64,000 nucleotides of DNA from Clostridiaceae bacterium (GTDB lineage Bacteria; Bacillota; Clostridia; Lachnospirales; Lachnospiraceae): NCBI GenBank assembly GCA_021200535.1, contig JAJQGL010000050.1:31309-95308 (forward strand), given 5' to 3'. The notes beneath the pieces were generated by a model. The model was given only the letters and a program-made list of their open reading frames with translations. It had not been told where the DNA came from and made no database searches. The translations under genes were made by a program, and so were the position numbers. This document shows, piece by piece, positions 9,455-19,147 of this stretch (positions are counted from its first letter, which is position 1; the number at the start of each line of letters is the position of its first letter).

Positions 9455-9751
9455 TTAAACTCGCATATCAAAATGTGGTTCCTTTGCATCCTTTTCGTCC
9501 CCGGAATCCCTGTCCGACTGATTTTTCTTTTTTCGTCCCCTTTGCTGCCGCTCGCGATCCTCATTTTTTAACTCACGGTTTTCCGCCTTTTCTTTTCGAA
9601 CCGTTCGCTCTGACTGCTTCTGCACATTGTTTTGATACTGAACAGCAAGTTCTTCCGCGCCGCTCTGCATTCTGGCAAGTTCCCCTGTCTGCTGCTGGGA
9701 AACCTCCTGTGACTTCGGCGCCATTGTAACATAATCGATCGTTAATGACAT
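9455..9751 (-). CDS. small hydrophilic protein of the flagellar cluster
   Basis: This 98-residue protein is highly charged and has no membrane segment. Its N-terminal third (TIDYVTMAPKSQEVSQQQ) is less charged and looks like the conserved part. The rest is a Lys/Arg/Glu/Asp-rich, probably disordered or helical tail. A strong AAGGGGGG site precedes the ATG. It lies between fapA and the DUF6115 gene. I do not recognise a characterised family. Confidence 0.7.
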   Translation of the reverse strand: MSLTIDYVTMAPKSQEVSQQQTGELARMQSGAEELAVQYQNNVQKQSERTVRKEKAENRELKNEDRERQQRGRKKKNQSDRDSGDEKDAKEPHFDMRV

Positions 9752-9779
9752 ACAATCCCCCCTTTAGAGCTTTTACGCT

Positions 9780-11387
9780 TTATATGCCTCTAATACGGAT
9801 ATCTGCCCCATCCCTGACAAAAGTGCTGTGATGAACCTCACTGTGAAGATAATTTGAAATATTGGAAATGGTTATCTTCACTCCGGTATAGGCAATATCA
9901 CGCACGACAATCCTTCCGTTTCCGCTGCACTCCTCCAATTCAACCTCAAGCTTGTCATATTCCTCTGTTAATTCATCCATCTGCTGCTCAATAGAATCCA
10001 TCCGCTCTTTGTGCTGCATCAGCTGCTGCAGTTTCTCCGGCTCCAGCGAGCCCTTTGCCTTGTATCGTTTTGTCAAAACCTCGACATTTTGAACAAGCAC
10101 TTCCTTTTCTTCTGCCAGCTCTTCCATCGTCTCTTCAATCTCATGGTAGCGGTCTACTGTCTGCGGATCAATCCCAACTTCCAGTTCTGTCACAGTCCCC
10201 ATTGAAGAACCTGCCGTCTTTGTCTCAATCCGCTGCGCAGAACGAATGCTTCCTCCGGCGATTAACCCTCGTTTTCCATTCACTTCAATCTCATCCTTTG
10301 CGACAACATCACTGTGCAGGATCGCATCGGTAATGATCTTTCCGCCGGCACTAACGTTGGAGCTTTCTATAAAGTTAGAGATAACATCTCCTTTTGCCTC
10401 CAATACAGCCTTCCCCATCCCCTGTACACCACGGTTCAGCACAATCTTTCCTTCCGAAATCAGTGTCGCGCCTTCTACCGCACCGCTGACATAGATATCT
10501 CCGGCTGCCTTCACGGTATAGCCAGTCAAAACATTTCCCTTTACCTTAACGCTTCCATCATAGTCGATATCACCTGTTGAGGGTCCAACATCTGCCGGAA
10601 CTTCATAGCAGTCTGATACAAAAACGGTGCCATCAACACAGGTAACATTGCCGGAAACATCCGAATACATTTCCAGTGCATCCTCTGACAGATGAATATT
10701 TTTTCCGTGTTTTAATTTCAGCTGATTCACTTTTTTCGGTTTTAGCGTATTTCCGGAAACGTCCGTACCCGGCGTTCCCAAATCTGCAGGAATCAATGTG
10801 GCCAAAAGCTGTCCTTCCTCGACGGGTTCAATCATATCCAGCTTGTGAAAATCTACCTGTCCATTCTCACTCACCGCCGGTTTATTGGTCTTATCAAGAT
10901 TAAAATGATAAATAATTTCCGCGCTCTTCCCATGCAACGGCATCTTTGCCTGTGCAACCAGAATATCCGTGCAGTATAACCGTGCGCGAAGCATCATTTG
11001 AATATTTTTCTCAAGAATGCCATATTGAATACCCTGCTGCTCCAAAAGCATCAAAATATCCTGCTCCGACAAACGCGCGCCCATGTTGGAATTCGGATAT
11101 AACCTGATTTTGGCATAATATTTCATCGGATCTACTGTAATTACCGGAAATTCATTTTCCGGCAAAAACGATTTATCTGCAATTTTCAGATAAGCGTTCT
11201 GTTCTTTTGCCGCTTCCTCTGCAAACTGTTTCAGCAAATTAATATCAATATCGTCAAATCTCTTTTTTTCCATGTAAAATTTGACATCTTCCACTGTAAT
11301 CGGACTTCCTCCGTCTACCGCCGGATAAGATTTAAAATATGTAGCATGATCCCTGTGAATTAATTGAAAAAACGCATTCCGTTTCAT
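9780..11387 (-). CDS. fapA: FapA family protein (DUF342)
   Basis: This 535-residue cytoplasmic protein belongs to the DUF342/FapA family (flagellar assembly protein A). A mixed N-terminal region leads into a repetitive right-handed beta-helix of short Gly/Val-rich turns (about 225-390, polymerising-type repeats such as GNVLTGYTVKAAGDIYVSGAVEG at about 280-302). A coiled coil (about 400-465) and a short C-terminal beta region follow. Members lie near fliA in many Clostridia. The family has been linked to flagellar polarity and assembly, but the biochemistry is unclear. The ATG at 11387 has GGGAGG upstream. Confidence 0.85.
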   Translation of the reverse strand: MKRNAFFQLIHRDHATYFKSYPAVDGGSPITVEDVKFYMEKKRFDDIDINLLKQFAEEAAKEQNAYLKIADKSFLPENEFPVITVDPMKYYAKIRLYPNSNMGARLSEQDILMLLEQQGIQYGILEKNIQMMLRARLYCTDILVAQAKMPLHGKSAEIIYHFNLDKTNKPAVSENGQVDFHKLDMIEPVEEGQLLATLIPADLGTPGTDVSGNTLKPKKVNQLKLKHGKNIHLSEDALEMYSDVSGNVTCVDGTVFVSDCYEVPADVGPSTGDIDYDGSVKVKGNVLTGYTVKAAGDIYVSGAVEGATLISEGKIVLNRGVQGMGKAVLEAKGDVISNFIESSNVSAGGKIITDAILHSDVVAKDEIEVNGKRGLIAGGSIRSAQRIETKTAGSSMGTVTELEVGIDPQTVDRYHEIEETMEELAEEKEVLVQNVEVLTKRYKAKGSLEPEKLQQLMQHKERMDSIEQQMDELTEEYDKLEVELEECSGNGRIVVRDIAYTGVKITISNISNYLHSEVHHSTFVRDGADIRIRGI

Positions 11388-11420
11388 CCTGTTATGCCTC
11401 CCTTTACAAGAGCAGTCTTT

Positions 11421-12194
11421 CTATATGTTACCAATACTAAATAACTCAATGTCTGTGTGTAATCTATTCTTAAGCTTTCGCAGTGCTTTCGTGTGTAATT
11501 GAGAAACTCTGGATTCCGATACCTCTAAAATCTTACTGATTTCCTTTAATGTCAGCTCTTCAAAATAATACAGTGCAATTACCTTTTGTTCATTTGGCGT
11601 CAGTGTGTCAATCGCCTCCGCCAGAATTTTTTTCAGTTCCTGTCTCTCCACAATCGTCTCTGGCTGTTCAAACCGCGGTGTATTTCCCAAGTCAGACCGA
11701 ACCTCACTGCCCTGCTCCAGATATTCATCCAGAGAAACCAGATTGGCAAGCTGCGTCTGATTGATCAGATCATCTAACTCTTCTGCTGAAATCCCTAACT
11801 TCTCCGCCAGCTCCTCATTGCTCGCAGGCCGTCCCAGATGCATCTCAAGCTCCTTTACGGCACTTTCCAGCTTCTTCTGTTTTTGCCGCAATGTCCGTGG
11901 AATCCAGTCCATTTTACGAATCTGGTCTAAAATCGAACCACGAATCCGCAAGCTGGCATATGTTTCGAATTTAACGCCCTTTGTCAGCTCAAATTTATCA
12001 ATCGCATCAATCAATCCAAAAATGCCATAGCCCACCAAATCATCATACTCTACCGTATATCCCAAATACATGCCCAGCCGACCGGCAACTACTTTTACCA
12101 GACCGGAATACTCTATAATTAATTTTTCACGAATTTCTGAATTTTTTGTTTTGATGTATTCAATCCATAAATCTTCTCTCTCTTTTTCGCTCAT
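11421..12194 (-). CDS. fliA: RNA polymerase sigma-28 factor FliA/SigD
   Basis: This 257-residue group 3 sigma factor directs transcription of late flagellar genes. Region 2 carries DLVGYGIFGLIDAIDKF and the FETYASLRIRGSILDQIRKMDW segment typical of the FliA/WhiG class. Region 3 is at about 100-160 and region 4, with LTLKEISKILEVSESRVSQLH, at about 205-245. It lies at the downstream end of the fla/che cluster, as sigD does in Bacillus. Its anti-sigma factor FlgM is not in the window. A sigma-28-like promoter is seen at 62858-62884. Confidence 0.96.
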   Translation of the reverse strand: MSEKEREDLWIEYIKTKNSEIREKLIIEYSGLVKVVAGRLGMYLGYTVEYDDLVGYGIFGLIDAIDKFELTKGVKFETYASLRIRGSILDQIRKMDWIPRTLRQKQKKLESAVKELEMHLGRPASNEELAEKLGISAEELDDLINQTQLANLVSLDEYLEQGSEVRSDLGNTPRFEQPETIVERQELKKILAEAIDTLTPNEQKVIALYYFEELTLKEISKILEVSESRVSQLHTKALRKLKNRLHTDIELFSIGNI

Positions 12195-12231
12195 ACACTA
12201 ATGCCCCTTCTAAAGTATTACCGTCTTCCCG

Positions 12232-12528
12232 CTACTCACTCTTTTCCTGAACGGAACGCCCCTCCTGTGCTTTTTCCTCTTTTTTCGGATTTTCCGGCGG
12301 CTGTTCCATATTTTCAATCGGAGCAGCATTTCTCCGCACAAACATATTCCCTTCAAGAACCTTTTGTATTATTTTTTTGGCAATCAATCCAATAATATAA
12401 AAAATAATCAGCGTTGCCAGTAAAAGTTCCAGGCTATACGTAGTATCCATATCTTTGACAATCGTAATAACCGCCACAATCGCCCCTGCCAGCAGCGTAA
12501 TAAATTTGGGAATAAATTCCAGCTTCAA
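12232..12528 (-). CDS. small two-helix membrane protein between cheD and fliA
   Basis: This 98-residue protein has two membrane helices (about 6-24 and 33-50) and a hydrophilic Glu/Pro/Lys-rich tail (60-98) that should face the cytoplasm. A gene of this kind is often found between cheD and sigD in Clostridia. No function is known. It lies 17 bases after the cheD stop. Confidence 0.7.
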   Translation of the reverse strand: MKLEFIPKFITLLAGAIVAVITIVKDMDTTYSLELLLATLIIFYIIGLIAKKIIQKVLEGNMFVRRNAAPIENMEQPPENPKKEEKAQEGRSVQEKSE

Positions 12529-12545
12529 CTAAATCCCTCCCTGAC

Positions 12546-13031
12546 TTATATTGTTTTTGTCGGCTTCCCAACCGATTTAATCACAAAATCACCATTTTCC
12601 GGATAAAATTCTACCGTGCGCCCATAATTCAGCCCGGTATCTTCTGCCATAAGCCGTATTCCTAACTCCTTCAGCTTCTTTTTGACCGCATTAACATTAC
12701 GCTCGCCGACACGCAGCATGTCATTGTTTTCATTAAACGCAAACATCTGTGCCCCACCTGCAATTTTTGCCGTCAAAAGACTGACATTGGCCCCCTTTTG
12801 CTGCATAATCTCAATCAGATAATCGATTCCGGTATCCGCAAATTTGGCCCGATTTTGATTCTGACGCACCTGCGTGCTGTCAGGAAGCATCACATGAACC
12901 AATCCGGCAATCTGAGATGTCCTGTCATATAGCGCAACTCCCACACAGGAACCCAGGCCCAGTGTAGTGATTGCATTCGGTGCATGACAGACATTCAAAT
13001 CAGCCATTCCAACTTTTATCATTTCTGCCAT
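12546..13031 (-). CDS. cheD: chemoreceptor glutamine deamidase CheD
   Basis: This 161-residue enzyme deamidates specific glutamines in chemoreceptors and, in the Bacillus system, binds CheC and raises its phosphatase activity. The catalytic Cys lies in TLGLGSCVGVALYD (about residue 30) and the His in GLVHVMLPDS (about residue 47). The length is normal. It is separated from cheC by 6 bases, consistent with making the CheC-CheD pair together. Confidence 0.95.
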   Translation of the reverse strand: MAEMIKVGMADLNVCHAPNAITTLGLGSCVGVALYDRTSQIAGLVHVMLPDSTQVRQNQNRAKFADTGIDYLIEIMQQKGANVSLLTAKIAGGAQMFAFNENNDMLRVGERNVNAVKKKLKELGIRLMAEDTGLNYGRTVEFYPENGDFVIKSVGKPTKTI

Positions 13032-13037
13032 TTTTAA

Positions 13038-13658
13038 TCACCTTAACCCTAATGATTGCAATATACGCCCATACGAATCAAGAGATGGAATCAAAATAAA
13101 ATATCCACTGATATCCACATCTAAATCCTTAAATCTTGATTCAATTAACAATGCCTTATCACCTAATTTTCCAAATTCAATCGCCGGAACACTTAAAATA
13201 GCGCCCGCCATGTCAAACGCAAGGCTCGGAACGGAAACCGAAATTGACAATCCTGTCAGCGATGAAATTGCAGAAAGGTATGCACCAGAAATAATATTTC
13301 CTATTTCCTGCAATGCAGATACCTCCATATCTGAAAATTCCTCTGATTCCATATCACCATAGCCCAGCAGCTGATGTACCAGAAGCTTTGCATCATTGCT
13401 TTCCAGGATGAAAAGCAGCGAACCGTCAATATCATCCTCCAAATGAAGCAGTATACCTGCTACCAGTGTTTCAGCCCCTCCAATAATCTCTGCCAGTTCT
13501 GCAAAAGATAACATCTCTACTTTAGGAACATGCATATCAATTCTAGCATTAATAAGTTGGGACAATGCAGTAGTTGCATTGCCCGCACCTATATTTCCTA
13601 TTTCGGTTAATACATCAAATCCCATGTTATCTATGCTTTCATCCTGAATATTCTGCAT
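13038..13658 (-). CDS. cheC: CheY-P phosphatase CheC
   Basis: This 206-residue protein removes phosphate from CheY-P and takes part in adaptation with CheD. Both pseudo-symmetric active-site helices are present: LTEIGNIGAGNATTALS near residue 20 and ALQEIGNIISGAYLSAIS near residue 110, each with the Glu and Asn of the family. AAGGAG precedes the start by 6 bases. Its substrate CheY is not encoded in this window. Confidence 0.95.
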   Translation of the reverse strand: MQNIQDESIDNMGFDVLTEIGNIGAGNATTALSQLINARIDMHVPKVEMLSFAELAEIIGGAETLVAGILLHLEDDIDGSLLFILESNDAKLLVHQLLGYGDMESEEFSDMEVSALQEIGNIISGAYLSAISSLTGLSISVSVPSLAFDMAGAILSVPAIEFGKLGDKALLIESRFKDLDVDISGYFILIPSLDSYGRILQSLGLR

Positions 13659-13672
13659 AGAAATCTCCTTGT

Positions 13673-14152
13673 CTATATATTTTCTTTTTCATTGACTACA
13701 GAAGCGATATTTAACAATGTAATCAACCCGTCATCATGTTTTCCAACACCGCTCAGGTATTGCATCTGCAAGTCGTTTGTATCAGAAGCCGTCGGTTTCT
13801 CAACTGAATTTTCATCCAGAATGACAACCTCCTTTACCTCGTCTACAATAATTCCAATCGCAGATTTCGACTCCAGCTTAATAATAATAATTCTGGTTGC
13901 ATTCGTATACTCATCCGGCTCAAGATTGAACTTCAGCCGCAGGCTCATAACCGGAATAATCTCACCGCGTAAATTGATAACTCCTTTAAAATAAGGCTGC
14001 GCACTTGGTATCCGGGTAATCCTCTGCTGACGGACAATATTATCAACATATTTAATGTCAATACCGTACTGCTCACTTCCTAATCGAATTACAATAAACT
14101 GCTTACCATCACTTGCTACCGAAATATTTTGAACATCATTTACATCTTCCAT
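13673..14152 (-). CDS. cheW: chemotaxis coupling protein CheW
   Basis: This 159-residue adaptor links CheA to receptors at the cell pole or in arrays. The SH3-like double-barrel fold is indicated by FIVIRLGSEQYGIDIKYVDNIV, the GVINLRGEIIPVMSL segment and the C-terminal YLSGVGKHDDGLITLLNI. GGGGGG precedes the ATG by 7 bases. It lies between cheA and cheC. Confidence 0.96.
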   Translation of the reverse strand: MEDVNDVQNISVASDGKQFIVIRLGSEQYGIDIKYVDNIVRQQRITRIPSAQPYFKGVINLRGEIIPVMSLRLKFNLEPDEYTNATRIIIIKLESKSAIGIIVDEVKEVVILDENSVEKPTASDTNDLQMQYLSGVGKHDDGLITLLNIASVVNEKENI

Positions 14153-14164
14153 TTCTGTGCCCCC

Positions 14165-16282
14165 CTACACTAAAGTATTTACTTCAAGAATAAGTGCAAC
14201 TTCACCGTCGCCAAGAATCGTAGCACCGCTGATCAGCTTGCTGCAGCGGATATAATCACCGATTGATTTAATAACAATTTCCTGCTGGCCAATCAGATTA
14301 TCTACCACCAGGCCTGCCTGCTTGTCGCCCTTCTGCACAATGACAACCGTAAGGCTTTCCGGATGAAAATCTCCCGGCTCAACTTCGAGAATCTGATCCA
14401 GACGAATCAACGGAACAACAGATCCTCTCAGATTGATCACTTCTTTTGTCTGAACATGCTTAATATCTTCAAAGGCAACATCTTCAATCGTCTGAATACT
14501 GCCAAGCGGAATCGCATATTTCTCTGTTCCCAGCTCAACCATCAGCGCCTGAATAATCGCTAATGTCAATGGCAGATGAATAATGAAGCTGCTTCCTTCT
14601 CCAAGCTCTGTCTTACACTCAATATTACCGCCGAGGCCTTCAATCTTTGTCTTTACAACATCAAGCCCGACGCCTCGTCCGGACACATCGGTAATCTTTT
14701 CTGCTGTAGAAAAGCTTGGCTTAAACAGCAGGTCAATTACTTCCTTGTCTGTCATCGCTTCAGCCTGCTCCGGCGTAACATTTCCCTTTTCAATCGCTTT
14801 GTTCCGCACCTTTTCAATGTCGATACCGGCACCATCATCACGCACTTCAATATTTACATTGTTTCCATCCTGATAGGCATCCAGATAAATATGACCAACT
14901 TCATCCTTGCCCAGACGGATTCTTTCTTCATTTGATTCCAGTCCGTGGTCGGCAGAATTGCGGAGCAAATGCTGCAACGGATCCCCGATCTCATCAATAA
15001 CAGTACGGTCAAGCTCTGTCTCTTCACCGGACATATGTAATTCCATCTTTTTCCCGAGTTTCTTCGTCAAATCACGAATCATCCGCGGGAAACGGTTTAC
15101 AACGCTCTCGATCGGCACCATTCGCACTTTCATAACGGATTCGTGCAGATTTGTCGTAACGCTTTCGAGATATTCAATCTGTTCATTAAAATCAGAGTCG
15201 CTTTTTGCCTCTTCTGACGAATTTATGGACACAAGACCATTCTTCGCAATAATCAACTCACTGACAAGATTCATTAAAACATCTAATTTCTCAATATCTA
15301 CACGAACAGTACGTCCAACCGTAGGTTTTGTCGTTTTCTGCGCCGTCTTTTGAGTAGTCTGTTTTGTCTCTTTCTGCGCTGCTGTCTGCGTTGCCGCGGC
15401 CGCCCCTGTCTTTTTCGGTTCTTCGGTTTTCTTTTCCGCACCGGAATCCTGTGAGGCCTCTGTTTTTTCTTCCTGTTTTATATCAGCCTCAAACGGTCCA
15501 ACGATAGCCATCCTGATTTCAGAAATGGATTCAATCGCTTCCTTTACTTTTTCCATGCTCTCTTTAGTGAAATAAACAAGGCTAAAGTCCAAAGAAAACT
15601 TTTCGTCTTCAATGTCCTGAACATTTGGAACCGATTTGATTACTTCGCCAAGCTCCTCTAACGCTTTAAATACCAGAAAGGCACGCGCTGCTTTCAGAAT
15701 ACAGTTTTCTTCCAGATATACGGTAATTCCAAAAATATTCATGTCGTCCTTAAGCGCTTTTTCAAATGTTCCCTGCTCATATTCCGAAATTTGAATTTCT
15801 TTGTATTTTGCACTTTCTGTTCCGGCAGAAGGAGCTGTTTCCTGACCCGGTTTTTCTTCCTTAGATGCCGGTGCAGTGTCGCTTCCTTTCTTTCCGGTTG
15901 CCTTTTCGGCAATGGAATTTAACGTGTTGATAATTTCTTCGTTTTCTTCCGTGCCCTCGTTGGCTGTCTCTACGATTTCAGCCAGATACGCTTCCAGCGC
16001 ATCCAGACCACGAAACAAGACATCAACTAACTCCGGCTGTACACTCATATTGCCACTTCTGATCTCCTGAAATACGTTTTCCATATCATGAGTCAGTCTC
16101 TGCATCCGCTTAAAGCCCATGGTTCCTGCCATGCCTTTTAACGAATGCGCCGCACGGAAAATTTCATTAATGGAGTCCATATTTTCCGGCTCCTGTTCAA
16201 TGATCATAAACTGATCACTCAATGTTTGTAAATGTTCCTTCGTCTCATCAATAAAGATTTCAAGATATTGACTAACATCCAT
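14165..16282 (-). CDS. cheA: chemotaxis histidine kinase CheA
   Basis: This 705-residue kinase phosphorylates CheY and CheB under receptor control. The Hpt (P1) domain has phospho-accepting His46 in AAHSLKG. A CheY-binding-like P2 region follows (about 155-275), then an Ala/Lys/Thr/Gln-rich linker, the dimerisation P3 helix, the HATPase P4 with LLRNSADHGLE and DDGAGID, and a CheW-like P5. The ATG at 16282 directly follows the cheB stop, with GGGGG inside the cheB end as ribosome-binding site; an in-frame ATG 6 codons upstream lies inside cheB. Confidence 0.97.
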   Translation of the reverse strand: MDVSQYLEIFIDETKEHLQTLSDQFMIIEQEPENMDSINEIFRAAHSLKGMAGTMGFKRMQRLTHDMENVFQEIRSGNMSVQPELVDVLFRGLDALEAYLAEIVETANEGTEENEEIINTLNSIAEKATGKKGSDTAPASKEEKPGQETAPSAGTESAKYKEIQISEYEQGTFEKALKDDMNIFGITVYLEENCILKAARAFLVFKALEELGEVIKSVPNVQDIEDEKFSLDFSLVYFTKESMEKVKEAIESISEIRMAIVGPFEADIKQEEKTEASQDSGAEKKTEEPKKTGAAAATQTAAQKETKQTTQKTAQKTTKPTVGRTVRVDIEKLDVLMNLVSELIIAKNGLVSINSSEEAKSDSDFNEQIEYLESVTTNLHESVMKVRMVPIESVVNRFPRMIRDLTKKLGKKMELHMSGEETELDRTVIDEIGDPLQHLLRNSADHGLESNEERIRLGKDEVGHIYLDAYQDGNNVNIEVRDDGAGIDIEKVRNKAIEKGNVTPEQAEAMTDKEVIDLLFKPSFSTAEKITDVSGRGVGLDVVKTKIEGLGGNIECKTELGEGSSFIIHLPLTLAIIQALMVELGTEKYAIPLGSIQTIEDVAFEDIKHVQTKEVINLRGSVVPLIRLDQILEVEPGDFHPESLTVVIVQKGDKQAGLVVDNLIGQQEIVIKSIGDYIRCSKLISGATILGDGEVALILEVNTLV

Positions 16283-16283
16283 T

Positions 16284-17417
16284 TTAGCGCACCCCCACAT
16301 GCTCTGTTATCGCATCAGCAATTTTCTTTAACGGCGCCACCTCATCTACAACGCCTGCCTCCGCAACCGCCTTTGGCATTCCATAGACAATCGAAGTCGG
16401 CTCATCCTGTGCAATAACGAAAATATTGTTTGTTTGTTCTAATTGTAAGATTCCTTTTGTACCGTCTGCTCCCATTCCCGTCATAACAACGCATGTAATC
16501 TCATCAAAAGACGTGTTCATCAAAGATTCATACATAATATCTGCGCATGGCTTCAATCCATGACGCGCTGCCTCTTCCGTAACAGAAAGACGATGCTGGT
16601 TTTTTCCCTTCTCTATTAAACGCATCTGGAAACCGCCTTTGGCCACATAGACCGTTCCCTTTTCAAGAAGCTCTCCATGCTCTGCCTCCTTCACCGCAAT
16701 CCGGCTAAGCTCATCCAGACGTTTGCTCAGCGAAAGCGTAAAATCCTCCGGCATGTGCTGCACGATCAAAACAGCCGCATCAAGGTTGGCCGGAAGAAAT
16801 GGGATCACATACTGCAATGCCTTTGGTCCTCCTGTAGAGCATGCCAGTGCAACAAGCTTCCTCGCTCCGCTCCCCAACGGCTTTTTCGAATGCTTCAGCG
16901 GATTCCCTCCGGAAATTTTCCCGCGCTCTTCTGTTTTGGAAAGTTCTGCAAACGGTTTCCTTGTTTTGTTAGCGGAAGCTGCAACGTCCTGTTTCTCGTC
17001 ATCAGAAACAGGCACCGGAAGAGAAGTGGCGGCATAAAGCATTTTCAAAAGGCGGTCAGCAAAACCGGATCCTCTCGCCTCAACCAGGCTGTCCGGTTTG
17101 GTCACAAAATCAAATGCTCCAAGCTCCAACGCCTGAATCGTTTCTTTTGCACCTTCCTTTGCAAGCGTACTGACAATCAGAACCTTTTCCTGAAAACCGC
17201 TTTTTTTCATTTCACGCAAAAGCTCGATTCCACTCATCTTAGGCATGTTGATGTCTAAGACAATCGCATCAAACTTCTTGCCGGACTTTAAAATCTCCAG
17301 TGCTTCCAAACCATCTACCGCATATTGCTCTACATGAAGATTCCTGTCTGAATTGATTATATCAAAAACAATTCTTCTCATAAGTGCAGAATCATCAACA
17401 ACAAATATTTTTTTCAC
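16284..17417 (-). CDS. cheB: receptor methylesterase CheB
   Basis: This 377-residue response regulator removes methyl groups from chemoreceptors and deamidates glutamines. The receiver domain (1-120) has the acidic pair in VVDDS and phospho-acceptor Asp55. The C-terminal methylesterase domain has the catalytic Ser in ACSTGGPKAL, His in VQHMPEDFT and Asp in MTGMGADGTKG. The start is GTG at 17417, with GGGGAGG 8 bases upstream; the longer frame from 17447 is not supported. No cheR partner is found in the window. Confidence 0.95.
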   Translation of the reverse strand: MKKIFVVDDSALMRRIVFDIINSDRNLHVEQYAVDGLEALEILKSGKKFDAIVLDINMPKMSGIELLREMKKSGFQEKVLIVSTLAKEGAKETIQALELGAFDFVTKPDSLVEARGSGFADRLLKMLYAATSLPVPVSDDEKQDVAASANKTRKPFAELSKTEERGKISGGNPLKHSKKPLGSGARKLVALACSTGGPKALQYVIPFLPANLDAAVLIVQHMPEDFTLSLSKRLDELSRIAVKEAEHGELLEKGTVYVAKGGFQMRLIEKGKNQHRLSVTEEAARHGLKPCADIMYESLMNTSFDEITCVVMTGMGADGTKGILQLEQTNNIFVIAQDEPTSIVYGMPKAVAEAGVVDEVAPLKKIADAITEHVGVR

Positions 17418-17436
17418 ACTTTTAACCTCCCCACAT

Positions 17437-18165
17437 TTATCTTCCATTTTTTCTCTCTAGCTGAAAAACATAACGAATGATCTGTTCCCTTTTTTCTTCT
17501 GTCAAATATATATATTTCATACGAATATCATAATAGTCATTTTCATTTCGTAAAACCTCGGAATAAACTACCCTGCCGGCTACCTCCATCTCATGCTGTC
17601 CCGCCTCACAGAAGAAATCAAATTTTATGAGAATTTCTGTTCCTCTGTCAAGCTTTTTCTTCGAAGCAAAGCGGATTCCGCCTCCGCTGATATCAATCAT
17701 CGTTTCCTCCCACAGTCCGTAACCGTCAGCCTCCTCTTCCCCGTAACGCACCGGCTGGCCTTCTCCAGTATACTCCTCTGCATTCCTGTCCGGCAATACC
17801 TTTATACAAATTCTTCCCCTGCAGGAAACCCGCTGATGCATCCTTCTCTGCACCTGCTGCAGCGGTGAGGCAAGCTCTATGCTGATTCCAGTTCCCTCCT
17901 CCAGATAAGAAGGAGCCTGAAAATAACAGCTGCAGCGATATACCCTCTGCGCAAAATACAAATAGATTAAATAACATACATTTTTTTGCAGGCTTTCTGC
18001 CTCATCCGACACCAAAAGCTCAAGCTTTGCATCGGAAAGAACCTTATGCAGGGTTCCTGTGCAGACCAGGGTTTCTTCTCTGTCAGCAGCATTTTGATAA
18101 AGCTGCACCACACGAAATATTTTGATTTTAGTACCCTGTTTTATGATTTCATTTAGCATATGCAT
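17437..18165 (-). CDS. PilZ-domain flagellar brake protein, YcgR/DgrA type
   Basis: This 242-residue protein has a YcgR-like N-terminal domain (1 to about 110) and a C-terminal PilZ domain. The PilZ motif RRMHQR (about residues 104-109) and the DISGGGIRF signature needed for cyclic di-GMP binding are both present. In the known systems such proteins slow the motor when cyclic di-GMP is high. The ATG at 18165 has AAGG 5 bases upstream. It sits between flhG and cheB in the flagellar cluster, as in many Clostridia. Confidence 0.88.
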   Translation of the reverse strand: MHMLNEIIKQGTKIKIFRVVQLYQNAADREETLVCTGTLHKVLSDAKLELLVSDEAESLQKNVCYLIYLYFAQRVYRCSCYFQAPSYLEEGTGISIELASPLQQVQRRMHQRVSCRGRICIKVLPDRNAEEYTGEGQPVRYGEEEADGYGLWEETMIDISGGGIRFASKKKLDRGTEILIKFDFFCEAGQHEMEVAGRVVYSEVLRNENDYYDIRMKYIYLTEEKREQIIRYVFQLERKNGR

Positions 18166-18232
18166 CACACCCTTATCATTTGCAATCCAGTCTAGTATAG
18201 CGGACAAAAAGTAAATGGCAGTTTGACCTGTC

Positions 18233-18252
18233 TAATTTTCGCTGTACTTGTG
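18233..18252. repeat. short motif shared with the groEL downstream region
   Basis: TAATTTTCGCTGTA (18233-18246) lies just after the flhG stop and also forms the right arm of the inverted repeat after groEL (935-948). The 103-bp gap before pilZ also has a possible -10 box TATACT on the minus strand, but no clear -35 box. Confidence 0.4.
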
Positions 18253-18268
18253 TATCAGTTTCTAATTA

Positions 18269-19147
18269 CTAGCGGTTTCCGTGAAACATTTTTGTCAGGA
18301 TTCCGGATAATCCCCGTATTTTTCGATTTTCCACTGCATCTGCGCCGTTTTCAATCAGCATTGCCAATTCCAGCATCGCCCGCGCGGAGGCAGAATTTGG
18401 ATAGGCAAGCGTAACCGGCTGCTGCTGCATAACAGATTTCGGCAGTTTATCATCATAGGGAATATATCCAAGATATGCCATCTGTATATTTAAAAACTTT
18501 TCAACTACCGCATCCAGCTTATTAAAAAGCTCTTTGCCTTCCTCATAGCTATGCGCACGGTTTGCAACCATCTGAATTTTTGTCTCATTGCGGTAAAATT
18601 CGGGATGGCGGCACAGCGTTTTTAAAAGCGCATAAGCATCTGTAATCGAAGTCGGCTCCGGCGTCGCCACCAGAAGAACCTCAGAGCTTGACAATACCAG
18701 ATCAATAACTGTATTGGAAATTCCTGCACCGGTATCAATGATCACAACGTCGGCAATCTGATCCAGCTCATACATCATGCGAACCAGGTTTTGAACCTGA
18801 TCATGGTTTAAATTCGTAAGCTCCCGCAGCCCTGACCCTCCTGAAATAAAACCGACATTCTCCGGTCCGGAAGAAATGATTTCATTTAGTCCTTTTCCAT
18901 GAAACATCATATCAGCAAGGTTGTACTTTGGGCGGATACCAAGCATAATCTCAACATTGGCAAGTCCAAAATCTGCGTCCAGAATCACAACCTTTTTGTT
19001 CATCTTTCCAAGCTGGATTGCCAAATTCACAGAAATATTCGATTTGCCTACGCCGCCTTTTCCGCTGGTCACGGTAATAACCCGCGCCATATGCTTCTTT
19101 TTATTCTGCTGTTTGATTATGTTTCTTAACTGTTCTGCCTGATCCAT
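18269..19147 (-). CDS. flhG: flagellar number regulator FlhG (MinD/ParA family)
   Basis: This 292-residue ATPase works with FlhF to control the number and placement of flagella. The deviant Walker A GKGGVGKS is at residues 29-36, followed by the MinD signatures [14 protein letters not shown] and [10 protein letters not shown]. The start codon overlaps the flhF stop by one base (TGATG), implying coupled translation. The C-terminal end is Lys/Arg-rich, as expected for membrane attachment. Confidence 0.95.
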   Translation of the reverse strand: MDQAEQLRNIIKQQNKKKHMARVITVTSGKGGVGKSNISVNLAIQLGKMNKKVVILDADFGLANVEIMLGIRPKYNLADMMFHGKGLNEIISSGPENVGFISGGSGLRELTNLNHDQVQNLVRMMYELDQIADVVIIDTGAGISNTVIDLVLSSSEVLLVATPEPTSITDAYALLKTLCRHPEFYRNETKIQMVANRAHSYEEGKELFNKLDAVVEKFLNIQMAYLGYIPYDDKLPKSVMQQQPVTLAYPNSASARAMLELAMLIENGADAVENRKIRGLSGILTKMFHGNR

